Shown here: positions 1 to 12,985 of the stretch, piece by piece | How positions within the stretch are numbered: the first letter of the stretch is position 1 | How the letters are laid out: each line of letters opens with the position of its first letter | NCBI GenBank assembly: GCA_013350335.1 | Contig: CM023540.1 | Coordinates: 57,202,962 to 57,266,961 of the forward strand | Source of the DNA: Chimonanthus salicifolius | Taxonomy: Eukaryota > Streptophyta > Magnoliopsida > Laurales > Calycanthaceae | Direction of reading: 5' to 3' | DNA: 64,000 nt | Made by a program: the position numbers and the translations under genes | The notes under the pieces: generated by a model | What the model was told of the DNA's origin: nothing | Databases searched by the model: none | Seen by the model: the letters and a program-made list of their open reading frames with translations, nothing else

Positions 1-732
1 GGAATCAAGAGGAGAAAGAAAGACCAGAGGAGCCGTCGGATCCGTAAGTATTTCTAAACAAGAGTTTAGATTTTTGTTTATGGTTAAAAAAAAATGGAAT
101 CCATTTATTAGATAATGGCCAAAAACATTATGGGCCTTGGATCTAAGATCCATCAAATAGAAGGCTAAGAAATGGATTATGGATAGTTTGCATTTAAATT
201 TTTAAGCATCGGATTGTATAATTACTTGTTTATTCTAGTTTTGTTTAGGAAACGGTGGACATACCGGAGCCCAAGCTTAGGACCTTGGGAAGCGGATAAT
301 AAATTTATTTAAGTTTTATATTTTGGAAATGTAATTTGAGTAACTTGGCTTGTCGGACTGTATAAATTATATTTCTCGCGATGGTTTGGACTTTAGTTAT
401 GGATGATTATATTTTGTGATATAAATATGATTCATAGGGGCATTTTGGTAATTCAATGTTGTATCTTCCCTTCTATCTAAAAACCGGTAGGATAGACTCC
501 ATTATCATGTTCCGCATTCAGTTAGTTTCCATGAGCTTACTTTCTACGCTTGAACCGTTCTCGTGGACTTCATTCCGCGCAAGCGTAGGGTTGGCCAGTT
601 AAGGGCCGGGCTTTAGAAGCTCGGACTTAACTCGCGTCGTGACGCCGCGCCCTCTCTCACTCTCCTTTTCAAAAAAAAAAAAAAATAGACTCTGATTTTC
701 GAAAAGCTAGTGAAAAAGGGGAGGGCGTTACA
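1..732 (+). mobile_element. 3' part of a plus-strand Ty3/gypsy LTR (A/B type), cut by window start
   Basis: The right boundary is a GGGCGTTACA terminus like those at 39870 and 42136. Shared LTR-end landmarks are a hairpin at 598-631 (GTTAAG arm pairing with CTTAAC), a GTCGTGACGCCGCG stretch, an A-run and a TAGACTCTGA block. The LTR start lies left of the window. Base 733 enters a minus-strand LTR of the same superfamily, so this copy probably inserted into that LTR; ATTTT (733-737) is the candidate target duplication, but its partner is outside the window. A donor-like CCGTAAGT sits at about 44-51. No coding sequence is seen. Confidence 0.75.
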
Positions 733-893
733 ATTTTTGCATTACTTTCTCGATCAATTCATATCATACATTGTACCCTTTATTTTATTTAAAACTAACA
801 TAACCTAACTCATAATGTAGGTTCATAATCTGATTCATAAATCAACCCTTAAACCCTAATTTAAAGAACCTTTAATCCCTTAATTTAGAATAT

Positions 894-2103
894 GGGGTTC
901 GGCCATACACCATGGCCGGACCCTATGGTGTATAATTTCCAATTAATCTCCACCTTTCTATAATTGGAAGGTCTCGAAATTTAGATTTCACCTTCCAAGA
1001 ATAGAACTTCCCTTTATTAATCTCTCCACTAACATTAGAAGGTTTCCCTATTTAACTTACCAAAAATATAAACCTCCTTCCATAATGGAAAGTTTTCTAA
1101 AAATAACTCTACCTTCCATTTTTAACCTAAGGTCCACATTTAGAAGGTTTCTTAATTAAACAACAACCCTTCTATGATTGAATATCTTATTCCAAAATTC
1201 ACAAGGTTTCCAAAAACTAATCCTAGTGGGGTTTGGCCATAACTATGGCCGAACCTCACTCATTGCAATCAATCCCTTCATTCAAATTAGGTTCCATAAT
1301 CAAGCCTTACCTTCCATTCTTGGTATGGTTTCCATAAATAACTTTTATGGTCTTTAAGTAGATACTTTCTAATTTTAATATCCACTTCCAAGAATGGAAA
1401 CTTTCCTTAATAAGTAACTTCCTTTCCATATTTGGAAACACCTTCCAAAATTATATTGTTTTTCCATAATTAACCACTCCTTCCATAGGTGGATTGCTTC
1501 CCAAATTAGCAATACTTTCCATAATAAGGTTTCCAAAAATAACTCTAGTGGGGTTTGGCCATGCACCATGGCCGAACCTCACCCTTTTAGATCTAGGTCC
1601 ATCTTTTACATTTTCTTTCCAATTTTTAACCCATGGGGTTCAACCAAACACCATGGCCGAACCCTATGGTTCATGATCTTGGCTCTTGGTTTAGATCTAA
1701 TCCAAAATTAATCATCAATCCATATAATGTTTGGTGGGGTTCGGCCATACACCATGGTCGAACCTCACTCCTCCTTTTTATTATTTTAGATCCACTCCAT
1801 TAGCCATAAAACAGCCATGGCCGACCCATATTCCATATTCTTTCATTGATTTTCTTGAATCTAAAACATACAATCACCAAAGGTTTCTATGACTTAAGAT
1901 CTAGGAACATAAACCCAATTAATAAGTCAACACTCTCCATGGTTTCCAATCTTTAAAACCAATTAATTAAGCAAATCTTTCCATGGGTTCGGCCATAGTG
2001 TATGGCCGAACCCTATGGTTCTTTCTTCTCTTTTAAAACCATTTACCCATCTCCAATTTTCTCTTCATGGGGTTCGGCCAACCACCATGGCCGGACCCTA
2101 TGG
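894..2103 (-). repeat. Seven palindromic GGGTTCGGCC repeats inside LTR E
   Basis: Inverted repeats of about 34 bp lie at about 894-925, 1226-1259, 1548-1583, 1633-1670, 1735-1768, 1981-2018 and 2066-2103. Each has a left arm close to GGGTTCGGCCAT, a 4-6 bp variable loop and a right arm close to ATGGCCGAACCC. Several differ by changes that keep G-T wobble pairing (TTTGG with CCGAA at 1226). They belong to the family of about fifty copies described in the findings. Confidence 0.9.
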
Positions 2104-2338
2104 TTCTTTTGATTTCATAAATAAAATTATAACATTAATACTTAGATACTAACCTCTTCCTTGCTCTTCTAATCTTTCTCTTCCTTTCTTTTTGATTTTC
2201 TCCAAACGAGAACTCCTTTTCGTTGCTGCCCTTTCTTCTCTTGCTCTTGTCATGTAAGAGAGGACTTGAGAGAGGGAGAGAGAGAGGAATATAACTTGGT
2301 AATGGGGTTGTAAAAACCATGCATCCCTATGGATCTCT

Positions 2339-2348
2339 CCTTTTATTA
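2339..2348 (-). promoter_or_regulatory. Possible degenerate TATA box of LTR E
   Basis: The minus strand reads TTAATAAAAGG here. The related LTR F has AATAAAAGG at about 31793 in an equivalent place, and LTR B has a clean TTTATATAAA at 58881-58890 before the same CT-rich leader. The position is inferred by analogy only; no transcript evidence is available. Confidence 0.3.
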
Positions 2349-3101
2349 AGCTCTCCTTAATCCCATATTAGAATGTTCTTAATAGAATCTTGCCCTCTTG
2401 TGTTTCCCGTTTTTTTTTACATGTATACTATATTGTAGCACATTTTTAGCCTTGTTAACTTCCGAATCAGAAAAAGTGATAAATGAAAAAGTTGTAGCTC
2501 TTGAAATCTTATTTCCAACGGAAAAAGAATCAAAGCAATAGGATATCACAGTGAAAAGTTATAACCAAAACACTAGACATATGTCAAACCTTCCTTATTT
2601 AACCATGGCCGACTTTCCCTCTTTAATTAGCCATATCCGGCTTTCCCTTGCCTTATTAACACTTTCTTTAATTCTTATTAGCAAGTACTAAGCGCATAAC
2701 CCTAATCATAATCCAAATAATCTTTTAATTTAATTCATAGATATTTCATCCCTTTTTAAATATCTAGCATATCATTGTGGATTTAAAAATCCCACATATC
2801 TCTCATGTGCATAATATGTAAATCACTATCTAAAATTCGGCCAAGATAATCTTTATTTGATTTTTTTAACATCTACTTGGATATTTCAAATCCACTAACT
2901 CGGCCATAATATCATTTATTCAAGATTGGGTATGATTCACCACTAATTTAATCCTACCCATTTAAATTTTAGTAAAACCAATTCCAACATTGGTTGGGTC
3001 CTAATTGGGTCATGGCCCAATTCCTTATCCATATAAGATTTAATTCCAAAATTCATAATCAAAATTAAATAAATAATAAATTGAAAACCCGAGGTGTTAC
3101 A

Positions 3102-4029
3102 GGTGGCACACATCCTTGGAGAATGGGAGAGCACAAAATATGTGTTGTTTAGCACCTGTCACTGGTCATGACAGTGTAGGAAAGAGGATGCAAGCTTGAA
3201 AGAAAGCTTGATGGAAAATAAACTTAGATGCAGCTAAGTTTATGGGGGAGATAATCTGGAGAAGCTAGAAAATATAGCTTACTCCATGGGGAAGATGAGT
3301 CAAAGAAGCTACAAAAGATAGCTTTGAGAATGGGAGAAAACTCTGAGGAAGCTAAGTAAATGAGCTTGTCCCATGGAAGAAATTATCTAAATTGGAACTT
3401 AGCTTAAGCAGAAGAAAAATAAACCTTGTTGCACAAGGAAGTACATTAAACTTTGGGGGAGAACCATAAGTTGCAGCAGAACTTAGTTAATCACTAAGTG
3501 CAGAAAACATAGAGGAAGTGCTGCTGATATCTAATAAACCTCTGTCAATTATATGACAAAATGGGGGTGAAATTAGTAGAAACTGTAAGCATGGCGAAGT
3601 GCATGATAAAACCGAAGTGCTTGGGCCTCTAGAAAGAGATAGCCATAAAGGGGAAGAATATGATAAAGCAAATAGACACTGAGAGAATGTTTATGCGTGG
3701 AGTTTGGGAGATCAAACTCAAGAAGGTTGGGGGAGAAAATCTTCTCAACACTGGGTAGTGTCGTTGGCTAGGAAATCTCGTTTAGTCCTTTGATCTATGT
3801 TTTGGACTAACTCCTCTAATGATTTCTCTAGTGTTGCTTGCTTATGTGCTTAAATAGGAAATCATGATTTGAAGTAAGCAGAACAAGAATATGTGAAGAC
3901 CATAGTATTGTTGTACCATTTGAATATGTAATTGATGTATTATTTTGTATTCAAATGTAATGTAATAAGGGTGGGCTTGTAATTGGGTTAGCTTCTAAGT
4001 TTTGTCATGAAATTGACAAAGGAGGAGAT
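3102..4029 (+). mobile_element. Probable 3' internal (non-coding) region of a Ty1/copia-like element
   Basis: The right end reads GACAAAGGAGGAGAT followed by TG, the polypurine tract and LTR junction typical of plant Ty1/copia elements. The region itself has stop codons in all frames and many short repeats of an AGAAGCTA..ATAGCT type. I recognise no integrase, RT or RNase H motif in it. It could be a long spacer downstream of pol. LTR E is inserted at its left end. Confidence 0.35.
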
Positions 4030-5660
4030 TGTAAATGCCTCGGCTTTGCCGAGTCCCTGTTTGTCAATTCTATGACTTGGGAAGAAGCACTTGCTAAGAA
4101 GCTTGAAGACCCAAAATGATCAAGAATGAAGATCGTGCTCCAGTAGTTTCAAAGCTCATTGTCATGGCAATTAAAAAACAGGTATTTGTCCATAGAGGAC
4201 TTTAGGTGGTACCCACACCTTAGAGAGGATCATTCTTAGGCTTAGTTGAACAAATGGTAAAACCATAAAGAAGTATAGAGAGGTAGCTGGACAGTGATTT
4301 GAAACCCAAATTGGAATTATATAATTGGTTTCATTGTAAGCTCGACTAGTCGTACTCACCGACCCCTCGGTGGAGACAGGATTGACCCATCGTGGTCAAG
4401 GTCTAGTCGGCCATATTGATAGAGGTTCTGGCTCAAAAAACAGTCATTTTGGAAAAGACTCTGACCGAGAGTCTCATATGCATCGACCCCTCGGTGATGA
4501 ACTTAAACGACCCCTCGTGGTCGACGACTCCTCGGTAAAGGTCTTGTGAGTTCTGGACTGTGAACTCAAATGGTTTCTCGAGAAAATAGACATATCGATG
4601 GTTTAAGACCTTATCAAAAGTACGAGGACCGACCCTCGGTAAAGGGCAATAGGTCGTTCTGGGTAAGAGAAATTTTTGACTTGAAACTACTATCAGCATG
4701 GTGTTGCCCCAGATCGAGACACTTGTATGGACCGACCCCTCAGTGCCATAACTGTCGACCCATCGGTGCCACCGACCTATCAGTTCTGGACAGTCAGAAA
4801 AACCGTTAAGACTCATCTATAAATATGAGTGTTGGGTGATCGTTTTGCCATTTTCCTTAATTTGAGAAGAGTTATATACTCTAAAAACCGATCAACACTC
4901 TTGAAGAGAGAATCATAAACAACCAATCTATTGATTAAGTTTGAAAGTGAGAAAGAGATGAGGAAAATCATAAACAACCAATCTGTTGGTTAAGTTTGAA
5001 AGTGAGAAAGAGTGGAGAGACATAAACTAGGAAACCTGTGGTGAAACCAGCTTCCTTGTCACCCTGAGATTATGATTACTCTACGACGGCTATGAGGAGG
5101 AGAGTCGGCACACATTGGGTGGGATCTTCAAGAAGCACACATCAACGAGAAAGAGCTTCAAAGGCAAGTGCTTCTTTGCTTTAATTTTATTTAAAAACCT
5201 TCGACCCGAAATGGATTAAGGGGGATTTGCTCAGGAACCACTATAAAAATCTTTAGAGCGTCGTCTCTGGCACAGTGGTGGTGGAATTCCCAGTCGATTT
5301 GATAGGTGGAATTCATATTCTACAATGGCGGGTGAAATTCCTAGCCGATTGAATTAGGTGGAATTCCCACTCTTATTGTGAGGGTGTAAGTCCTCACTTA
5401 GTAAATTTGGGGATAGTTCAAGGTTGAGCGAGTCCTAACAGTAGATATAGGTTGGCGAACCGAACCACTTTATATCTTGTGTCCTTGTTAATGTGGTGTT
5501 AGAACTATTTTCTTGTGTTGATTGTTTAATCACATTTGCTAACACACACTCACTTGATTGTTATCTCTGCTGCGCCTAAACAAATCAATCAAGGAATTTT
5601 AAAAAGGACCAACGATTTAAGATTGATCTATTTACCCCCTGCCCCCTTCTAGAGTTAATC
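4030..5660 (+). mobile_element. Copia-like LTR, plus strand
   Basis: It begins TGTAAATGCCTCGGC directly after a polypurine tract and is homologous over most of its length to the solo LTR at 20337-21932 (opposite strand). Both share the opening GTCGAGTCCC/GCCGAGTCCC and TTTGTCAATTC..ATGACT blocks, runs of GACCCCTCGGTG-like motifs, a TATA region, a CACAAGATATATAG-like block and the closing AAAAGGACCAA..GATTGA. The right end is not exact: similarity fades at about 5660 and the CA terminus is not visible. No coding potential is seen. Confidence 0.55.
4817..4827 (+). promoter_or_regulatory. Putative TATA box of the copia-like LTR
   Basis: CTATAAATATG lies in the middle of the LTR. The homologous LTR at 20337-21932 has CTTTAAATATGAG at the same relative place (plus coordinates about 21100-21115). 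Conservation between copies supports promoter use; a start site about 30 bases downstream is inferred. Confidence 0.4.
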
Positions 5661-5755
5661 GTGTTTTATCGAGAGTGCCACCGAAAGTGGTGTAGTTTCG
5701 ATTTTTTTGTTTTTGTTTTGCTCGAGCACTAGAAAAATCAAAGTTTGGGGGTATT
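5661..5755 (+). mobile_element. Possible 3' end of a Ty3 element interior with polypurine tract
   Basis: Just before 5756 the sequence reads AAAGTTTGGGGGTATT, the kind of purine tract that precedes the 3' LTR in plant Tat/Athila-type Ty3 elements. The short upstream piece has no recognisable protein. The lineage call is by motif resemblance only. Confidence 0.3.
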
Positions 5756-8700
5756 TGATGGACACTGGACAAAAACAATTTTACCCCTGATATTTAGATT
5801 AGTTAACCCTTGATTTGTGTTAAATAAAATAAATTAGTGTAATTTTATGTTTAGCAGGTTTAAAAGTGAAAATAAGAGTAAAAATACTTAAATGCAAAGC
5901 AAAGCTGTGGCCCATTTAAATTGTGTTGGATGTTTGAAGTCTGTAAATTCAAACCAAAAGATGTTACTAATTCATGTTCGTGTGGTTTTTCTTTGAAGAG
6001 AGAAATCAAGTTGTTTTATCCTCACATATACTATGCAAAGGAAATCAATGCATTGACGTGACTGAGTGTGACATGTGTTATTGACGAAAATGGTTTGGGT
6101 GCACCTGTTCTAACCACACATTGAACCACTTGGTGCATCAGTCAGATAAATTAATGAACCTCATAACATATATGGGATTATCCAGTCATACAAGTTGACA
6201 TCTCAAATTGTCATGTTTGAGCAGGATGGGAAATTAGAGCATGAATTTCATGATGTATTGTAGCCAGCAGCAAATTGGGTGGTATTAGCAATTGTTTGAA
6301 GACAAGCAGTAAAATAAAAGGATAATGGGTGCTATGTAAACAGATAGGATGACTTTGAAGATGTCTATGGGATTGCATGGTTTGAAACAACAACGAGGTA
6401 GCCAACAAACACGTGAAAATATAGCAGCTATAGGCGTTAGCAATTGTTTCAGACAGCAGCCAGCATAGGAGATAAAAAGGAAAGAAAAAAAGTAGTCAAC
6501 AAGCAAAGCAGCAGAAAGAAGAAGCAGTAGCATGTATCTGCCCATGGAAGAAAAGAGAATCAATTGCTCTATGTGGATGCACCGTTCCAAGTCAGAGAAA
6601 TCTTGAGAATTCAATTTCCCTTCTTGCAATTCAGCAAGGATCTTAGGGTTGGATGGTCAACAAACAAAAGAAATAGAAGAGAAGAGAAGAGGAAGGTGGG
6701 ACTTACCCTCATTGCCACCACTAACAAAGGAAGGTAATTTGCTATTTTTCTACATACAGAGGTAAGAATGAAATTGGGAAAGAGTTGAGAAAAAGATAAG
6801 AAGAGAAGAAAATAGAAGGATCGGCATAAAAAGAGATGGGCCCACACGGTCTTTCTTTTATTAGAACAGCAAATACGTGAGGTTGATTTTTGACCATCTT
6901 TAAAAATTGAGAATTAATAAATAAATAATTAGAATATTATGGATTTAATGGTGGTGGAATCCGATGCCTTAGTAATTTCTATCACTTGATTTAATCTCCA
7001 TTTTTGGTTGCTTTAATTAATTTTGCAATTTCAATTCAATCATTTTCCTTAAAAATTGTTAACTAGGTCAAGATTAAAATATTATGCTTTTTAATTTGTT
7101 TTCCTATTCATTCTAAAATCAAGTCCATCTGGGTTCGACCACGCACTTGCATATCTCTATACTCTAATTTGAATCATACGCTTGCGAGTAAATATAAATT
7201 TAAAATTTTCACAACACGTCAAAGTATAAACTGGACAAATCTGGTTATATGGGTATGGACAATAATAAGTAGTGTGTCCCATTTGATGATTGTTGATGGT
7301 TTTAAATTTGTAAATCTCGTAAGTGCACAAACCCAATGGAAAATCACAAAGTATATGAATTTAAATTTATGTCCTCTAAAAATGAATTGTTTTTAAGAAA
7401 TTGAATCATTATATAAGTCATGTATCTAACTTGGAAAATCAGCAAATAAGATATGTGATTTCTTATGGTGAATTAATTTTTAACCTTAATCATGATTAGG
7501 ATTTTAAGTTACAAAATTATTTACACATCTTCTGAAATTTAATTGAGTGGATCTTTGAGAGAGTGATTTAAGAGAAAAAGAATCAAAGAATTAAATAATG
7601 AATTAAAGAATTAAAGAATTAAAGATTAGATTATACAAGATTTGGGTTAAAGCAACTATTACACAATAAACATGAGATTTAACATAATTAAAAGGAATAG
7701 AATTAAATTGCATGAAAATGAATGACTGAAATTAAATGTGCAGGAACGTAAAGGTTGGTTGTTTAGAATAGACTGTTCATCACCCAAAATGTGTAAACAA
7801 AGTAAAGGCCTAGATCTAAAATTCACGTAAAGATCTAAAATACAATTTTTATTTATTAATAAAACTAGATTCACAACTTTTAATTTAATTAATCATGATT
7901 CAAGTCCTACAATCAAGATCCTAACTATTGCATACACTCATATTCAATCAAATAAGTAAAAGTTGTATTCTTGAAATTAAAAATAAAGTAATCATAAAAG
8001 TATTTTAGAAATTTGATGTTCCAAGGTCCTAAATGAATGCTTTACCTTATTAATTGGAAGAATTAAAGTACAAGGCTTTTATAAATTAAATACAAGAAAG
8101 ACAATATACAAAATAAAAATCTACAACTCTCACTTTTAAATTCGAACGGTGCTCCTATCTTATTGTCTTTTGCTCCAGCCTTTAGTTCTCTTGAATTCCA
8201 AGTCATATTCGAATTTTACCCTTGGGGTAATGGGGTATTTATAGGTTTTGGAAAGAGATGGATGGCTTGGATTAAATCAAGGTTTCAGGTGGGATATCAA
8301 AGGACTGGATTTGATATAAATGGGAATGGATGATGGGGATTTAAGCTTGGATTTTAGGGTTGCACAAGGAGAGTCACACGAATTTAGTGTGGTTTTCCTT
8401 GGTGGCTAAGTCAAGGTGGAGGGAAGATTGGAGATTAGGAGAGAAATTAGGACTTGGATTTGCACTGGGAAATTCAAATTTGGCTATGTAGTTTTAGGGT
8501 TTGTGCAATGAGATTATGAATGAATGGATGTGGTTAAGAGATGAGATGAATGAATGGATGGATGATAGGAAGATGAAATTGAAGGTTGACTAGGTATGAA
8601 ATTTGAATGGATTGGATTGGGATTGAGAAAATCATTGGGATACTTGGGGATTGGATGGTGAGGTGTGTTAAGATCCTAGGAATGTATCTAGATGCTTTTT

Positions 8701-9873
8701 AATTCTAAGTGCATGGAGAGGTTTTAGGTTGTAAAAATCATGGGATGATGATGAGTAAAATGCGCATCGAGGCTCGCTTGAACTACAAGTTGTTCATAGC
8801 TTAGGGTTTATGAATGGAGGGCTTAGATTAAATGAGTTTTGATCTAATGTCTCTAAGGTATTTCGGGTAAAATAATTATAGGAATGGGTAGATGGTTGAT
8901 GGAGGGTTTAGATTCAAAGGTTGATCCTAGGGAGATGAAGCAACGTATGACCTAAATCTAAGGTAATGTGTGTATGTGAAGGATGCATGTGGAGGCTCTA
9001 TGGTTTCTAAGAGATGAATGAGTGAATGAGATTAGATTACCTAATATTTAATGGCTAAGATGATCAATGCATGAAATGAATGGAAGGATTAACAGGTGAT
9101 GCATGGACCAACACTAATCTAAGGTTAAGATGATGATGATGATGATGGTTGACCTAGATCTAATGATAGATAAATGGATGGATTAGATTTGATGTTGGAT
9201 CTAAGGTTTGACATAATTTGGTGTGTGAGATGAAAACTTAAGATCTAAGATGGAAATTAGATGGTGTGGATGTGAAGATGGGTTATGGGTTTTGGACATA
9301 GGTAGTTGGGTTGGACTTAGGTAAATTCAAACATGGACCATAGAGTTCATTGGACTTTGGGCTTTAGATTTTGATCTAGGCCTCAACTCAGGCCCGTTTA
9401 AATTGGATTTGAGAGCTTGGGCCTTAGTTGGACTGAGTTTGCACACTGGCCTGGCCCAAAGTGTGAAATGCGCATAGGCTTGCATGTGGCTTGGCCCATT
9501 GAAGCTTTATGGAGCATAGCTTGGCCCACTTGAACTGAGTCTTGGCCCAATGACATGAAATTTAGGCTTTGGCACTTGGATTGCAACTTTTAACCTCTAA
9601 AATTGAATAATTATTAGTTAATCATAGACTCTCATAACTGGATCTAGATTAATTAATTTACATGAAAATCCTAGAAAGTGACATAAAATAATTATAAAAA
9701 TTGTAGGTCTTCTCTTTAAAGCTCTAAACTTGAAATCTTCTGTTGTTTTAGCTTAATTTTCCTGAACTTTCTATTTTTTACTACAAATTTGACAAAATAC
9801 ATTAAATGCATTATTATATACAAAATTGAGGATTCACTGACCCAATAATCAGGGGTAAAAATGTAATATTTCA
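5756..9873 (+). mobile_element. Possible 4.1-kb LTR of a Tat/Athila-like element, otherwise unassigned
   Basis: This starts TGATGG after the purine tract and may end at TTTCA (9873). Near the two ends are inverted near-matches of about 20 bp (5775-5796 and 9844-9864, sharing TTTACCCCTGAT). The contents are A+T-rich with no open frame that resembles a protein, a GAATTAAA microsatellite (about 7585-7625) and a GATGGATG-rich tract (about 8520-9200). No second copy is present, so the boundaries are uncertain; it could also be ordinary intergenic DNA with fortuitous ends. Confidence 0.35.
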
Positions 9874-11131
9874 ATGCTCAACAATGACAAATCGGAGAGG
9901 GAAATGGTTGGAAGAACACTGAAGATTCCAATGGTGGTGGTGTATCTAGCGAATATAAAGGGGATGGTGAGCAAGCCTCTGAGGAAGATGAGATTTCTAT
10001 CATCTCCACTGGTTTTGATTGAGGAGACCACATACATATACTGGAGTCACTACCAGATGAAGGATCCATCATTAGTCCCTTTCCTGTTAGGCTTGTGAGC
10101 TTCGATTCTCAATTTACCTGAAAGCCCAACACAAAGTGTCACACATGCTCATATACGATCAGAGGATTTACTCAATACCATTCATATCATCAGAGTAGCA
10201 CCAAAAACATGAACGTGTTAATTACATCTTAAGAAACTCCAGTTAAGGGAGACAACATTCTTGTTCAAGGATCTAACGAAGAACCCTCTAACCCTTCCTC
10301 GATTATATTTCCTCAAACGTGAGGGACGTGAGCAACAAGCCCCAGTGAAAGGAAACAACAATAATCATCACATATGTTGTTCATAGATACACATAAGTAT
10401 ATTCGTGACAATTCATCATAAATGCATGTACAACTTTCTATGTTGGGTCATTTTCTATTATGGGTACTCTATCATTGAAATGTTTTCCCTATCTTTCAAC
10501 ATTGCCGATCTATACTAGTTCATGCAGCAACCAGTACTTCACCAAGCAAGCAATGACTGATATATATTGCGGCCAAGGCATGCCCAATACTTCACAAATC
10601 TAGGTTTTAGCCCATCTACACTAACTGTCATCACAGACTTAGTGCTTCACTAAGCGAATTAAGGATCAATCATTTTAATATGCCTAGATGGAAATCAAGT
10701 GCATAAATTATGCAACCCACCCATGACCCAACATGATATGCCCCACACTTAGCAAGTTTATTCATCACACTTCTAGTATGTATCCCTTGCATTCCCCAGA
10801 TGGAATAACATGAGTATCAACATAACATAACATATCATAGGGCAAAAACATCAACAATTAATCTGTATAAACTTCAGAGGCAGAATTTAACTTGCAGAAT
10901 TAACAAAAAGTGATAGAAGACCATTTTACCCATTTTTGGTTTTTGTACGGAAACCAAATAATCATACTTACCACCTACATACCAATGCTGATCATACCAA
11001 AATGACGCATAATTCCCAAGGAAATAATAAATTGGAGCCTAACACCCAATGTGTCTCTCCTCAATTCAAATACCAACTAACTCCACATGCTCATAAATTG
11101 AGTCCCATATTACGATTTAGATGGCTAGGTC
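9874..11131. other. Unassigned sequence, host of element D
   Basis: I recognise no gene. On the plus strand at about 9887-10110 one frame gives an acidic Ser/Glu/Asp-rich stretch with only one internal stop, possibly a decayed coding remnant of unknown family. The rest (10110-11126) is A+T-rich with a few imperfect repeats around CAATACTTCACAA and AGTGCTTCACTAAGC. It ends at AGGTC (11127-11131), the left target duplication of element D. The right-hand continuation starts at 23778. Confidence 0.4.
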
Positions 11132-12349
11132 TGTAACGACCCATCCGCTACGGGCACGTTAAAACTGATACAAACTCCCGAAACCGATCTAATACTATTT
11201 TGGGTACATTTTTTTTTATCAAAGGAAGACACTGCTCCCGCAACCCACACTAACCACAGGCAACCCATAAATAAACCAATAACCAAAAGCATTAATTATA
11301 ATTAAAGAAAATGATAGCACCATTCCATTATTACACCCATCCAACTCGTGAAATGTACACAAAGTTCAAATACTTAAATAATCTCTCTATAATGGATGGA
11401 ACTATGACAGAGCTAAATCCACAGCTTCGTATCCAACGTCCGATTGAGGGTCCCGCCGACCCCTATTCTAAGAAGTACCTGTAACGCAAGGCGTAAGCTC
11501 TACATGCCCAGTGAGTGTAACACATGCATCATATGTCACCAAACATACACTGCATATAATCATCTGGATACATCAATGTCTAAGATATGTACATACATGA
11601 CCATGCATGTGTGTGCTCTGCCCTTAGTACATAGGCCCACATCAATTGGTCCCCAAGTACATCCTCTAATCAACCCAATGCAACTCTAGGGAAACTTCCT
11701 CATATGCCCATCCGCCACGGTCCACCCACCCACGGGTACGCATACCGACCCTCAACTACATCAAAGTCCCACACCCTCAACCAGTCATATGATATTCCAA
11801 GGACAACCCGTACACATACCACAACCAACCCATTAGTCGGACTCACTGGAGTCCCAAACAGACTGTAACATTGGAGTAACCACTACACCAATCCTCAACG
11901 GACTGCCAACCGGATCTATCTGTGGTCTCCTCAACCAAGTACCAGACCCCCGATAATCACACCTGTAACCTCGTGCCCCATCTGCTAGTTGCTACACAAC
12001 TTGCACATACACCCTTAATGAAATTCCATAGGCCTTCTCCCAAGTGAGCCAGTTGAACTCACTCGTTAGGCTCCCATAAACTCCCAGTGAGTCAACACCC
12101 ACAACAGAAGTCTAAAAAATGAACCCCAAGGTCACAACCACTTGTAATCACATTACCACACCCTCGGCCAAAATGTGGACGAACATACACTCAACCCACC
12201 TGGCTCATAGGGCGACCCAGTACGTACTCAATGTACTCCACGAATACCCTACCTCTACGGTCACCTCCACATAACTCCACACACACCACAAACCGGTACC
12301 ATGAGTCGTGAATCATAACCTATCCATCGGGCCTACGAGAATTGTCCTC

Positions 12350-12985
12350 AACCATACCATCTCTCAACCGGTATGTGGGTGAAACACCCTCAACCCATTC
12401 GGTTATCCGAGGATCGTAAACTATATCAGCGGGTGCATTCCTTCAACGTACCATCCCTCAACCGATGTGTGGGCAAAACACCCTCAACCCACTCAACTAT
12501 CCGGGGATCATAAATCATACCAGCGCGATCTGTCTTCCACTGCACCATCCCTCCACTGATGTGTGGGTGAAACATCTTCAACCCACTCAGCTATCCGGGG
12601 ATCATAAACCATACCAGAGGGAGTTGTCCTTCATGGCACCATCCCTCGACCGATGTCTGGGTGAAACATTCTCAACCCACTTGGCTATCTGGGGATCATA
12701 AACCATATCAGTGGGAGCTGTCCTCCACCTCACTTTCCCTCGACCGAAGTGTGGGCGAAACACCCTCAACCCATTCGGCTATCCGGGGATCATAAATCAT
12801 ACCAGCGAGAGTTATCCTCCACTGCACAATCGCTTGACCAATGTGTGGGTGAAACACCCTCAACCCACTCGGCTATCGGGGGATCAGAAATCATATTGGC
12901 GAGAGTTGTCCTCTACTCCACCAATGCTCGACCGATACGTGGGCGAAACACCCTCAACCCACTCAGCTATCCAGGGATCATAGAC
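12350..12985. repeat. Seven-copy 94-bp tandem repeat in D left LTR
   Basis: The block GTGGGCGAAACACCCTCAA recurs at about 12371, 12462, 12559, 12653, 12748, 12841 and 12937, a spacing of 91-97 bases. Each unit also holds CCATCCCTCGACCGATGTG, CGGCTATCCGGGGATCATAA and a GGGAGTTGTCCTCCAC block. The copies differ by scattered substitutions. The same array occurs in the D right LTR and in the truncated copy at 24150-27021. Confidence 0.9.

Larger units (their letters stand above)
733..3101 (-). mobile_element. Solo LTR E, Ty3/gypsy B type, truncated on its left by another LTR
   Basis: On the minus strand this begins TGTAACACCTCGGG at 3101 and resembles the LTR that ends at 59388: a Thr/Pro-rich-looking CT leader, a GGTTAGTATC donor-like site (2145-2160), seven GGGTTCGGCC palindromes, then many short TTGGAAGG/CCTTCCAA motifs. 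The expected minus-strand terminus (TGTAACGCCCC on plus) is absent because plus-strand LTR sequence ends at 732. To the right (3102 on) there is no gypsy PPT or integrase, so it appears to be a solo LTR sitting in unrelated, probably copia, sequence. GGTGG (3102-3106) would be the target duplication. Confidence 0.7.

Noticed and set aside
836..872. Telomere-like TAAACCCTAA word
   Set aside because: It occurs once, without a tandem (TTTAGGG)n array.
894..2103. Palindromes as MITE insertions
   Set aside because: They are only 34-40 bp, lack clear target duplications and occupy homologous places in different LTR copies.
6285..6847. Two overlapping minus-strand open frames of 78-114 codons rich in Leu/Phe
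   Set aside because: Composition reflects the AAG/GAA-rich plus strand; no start context, domain or homologous copy.
12350..12985. Array resembling repeats and spacers of a CRISPR
   Set aside because: Units are contiguous 94-bp tandem repeats in a eukaryotic LTR without unique spacers or cas genes.
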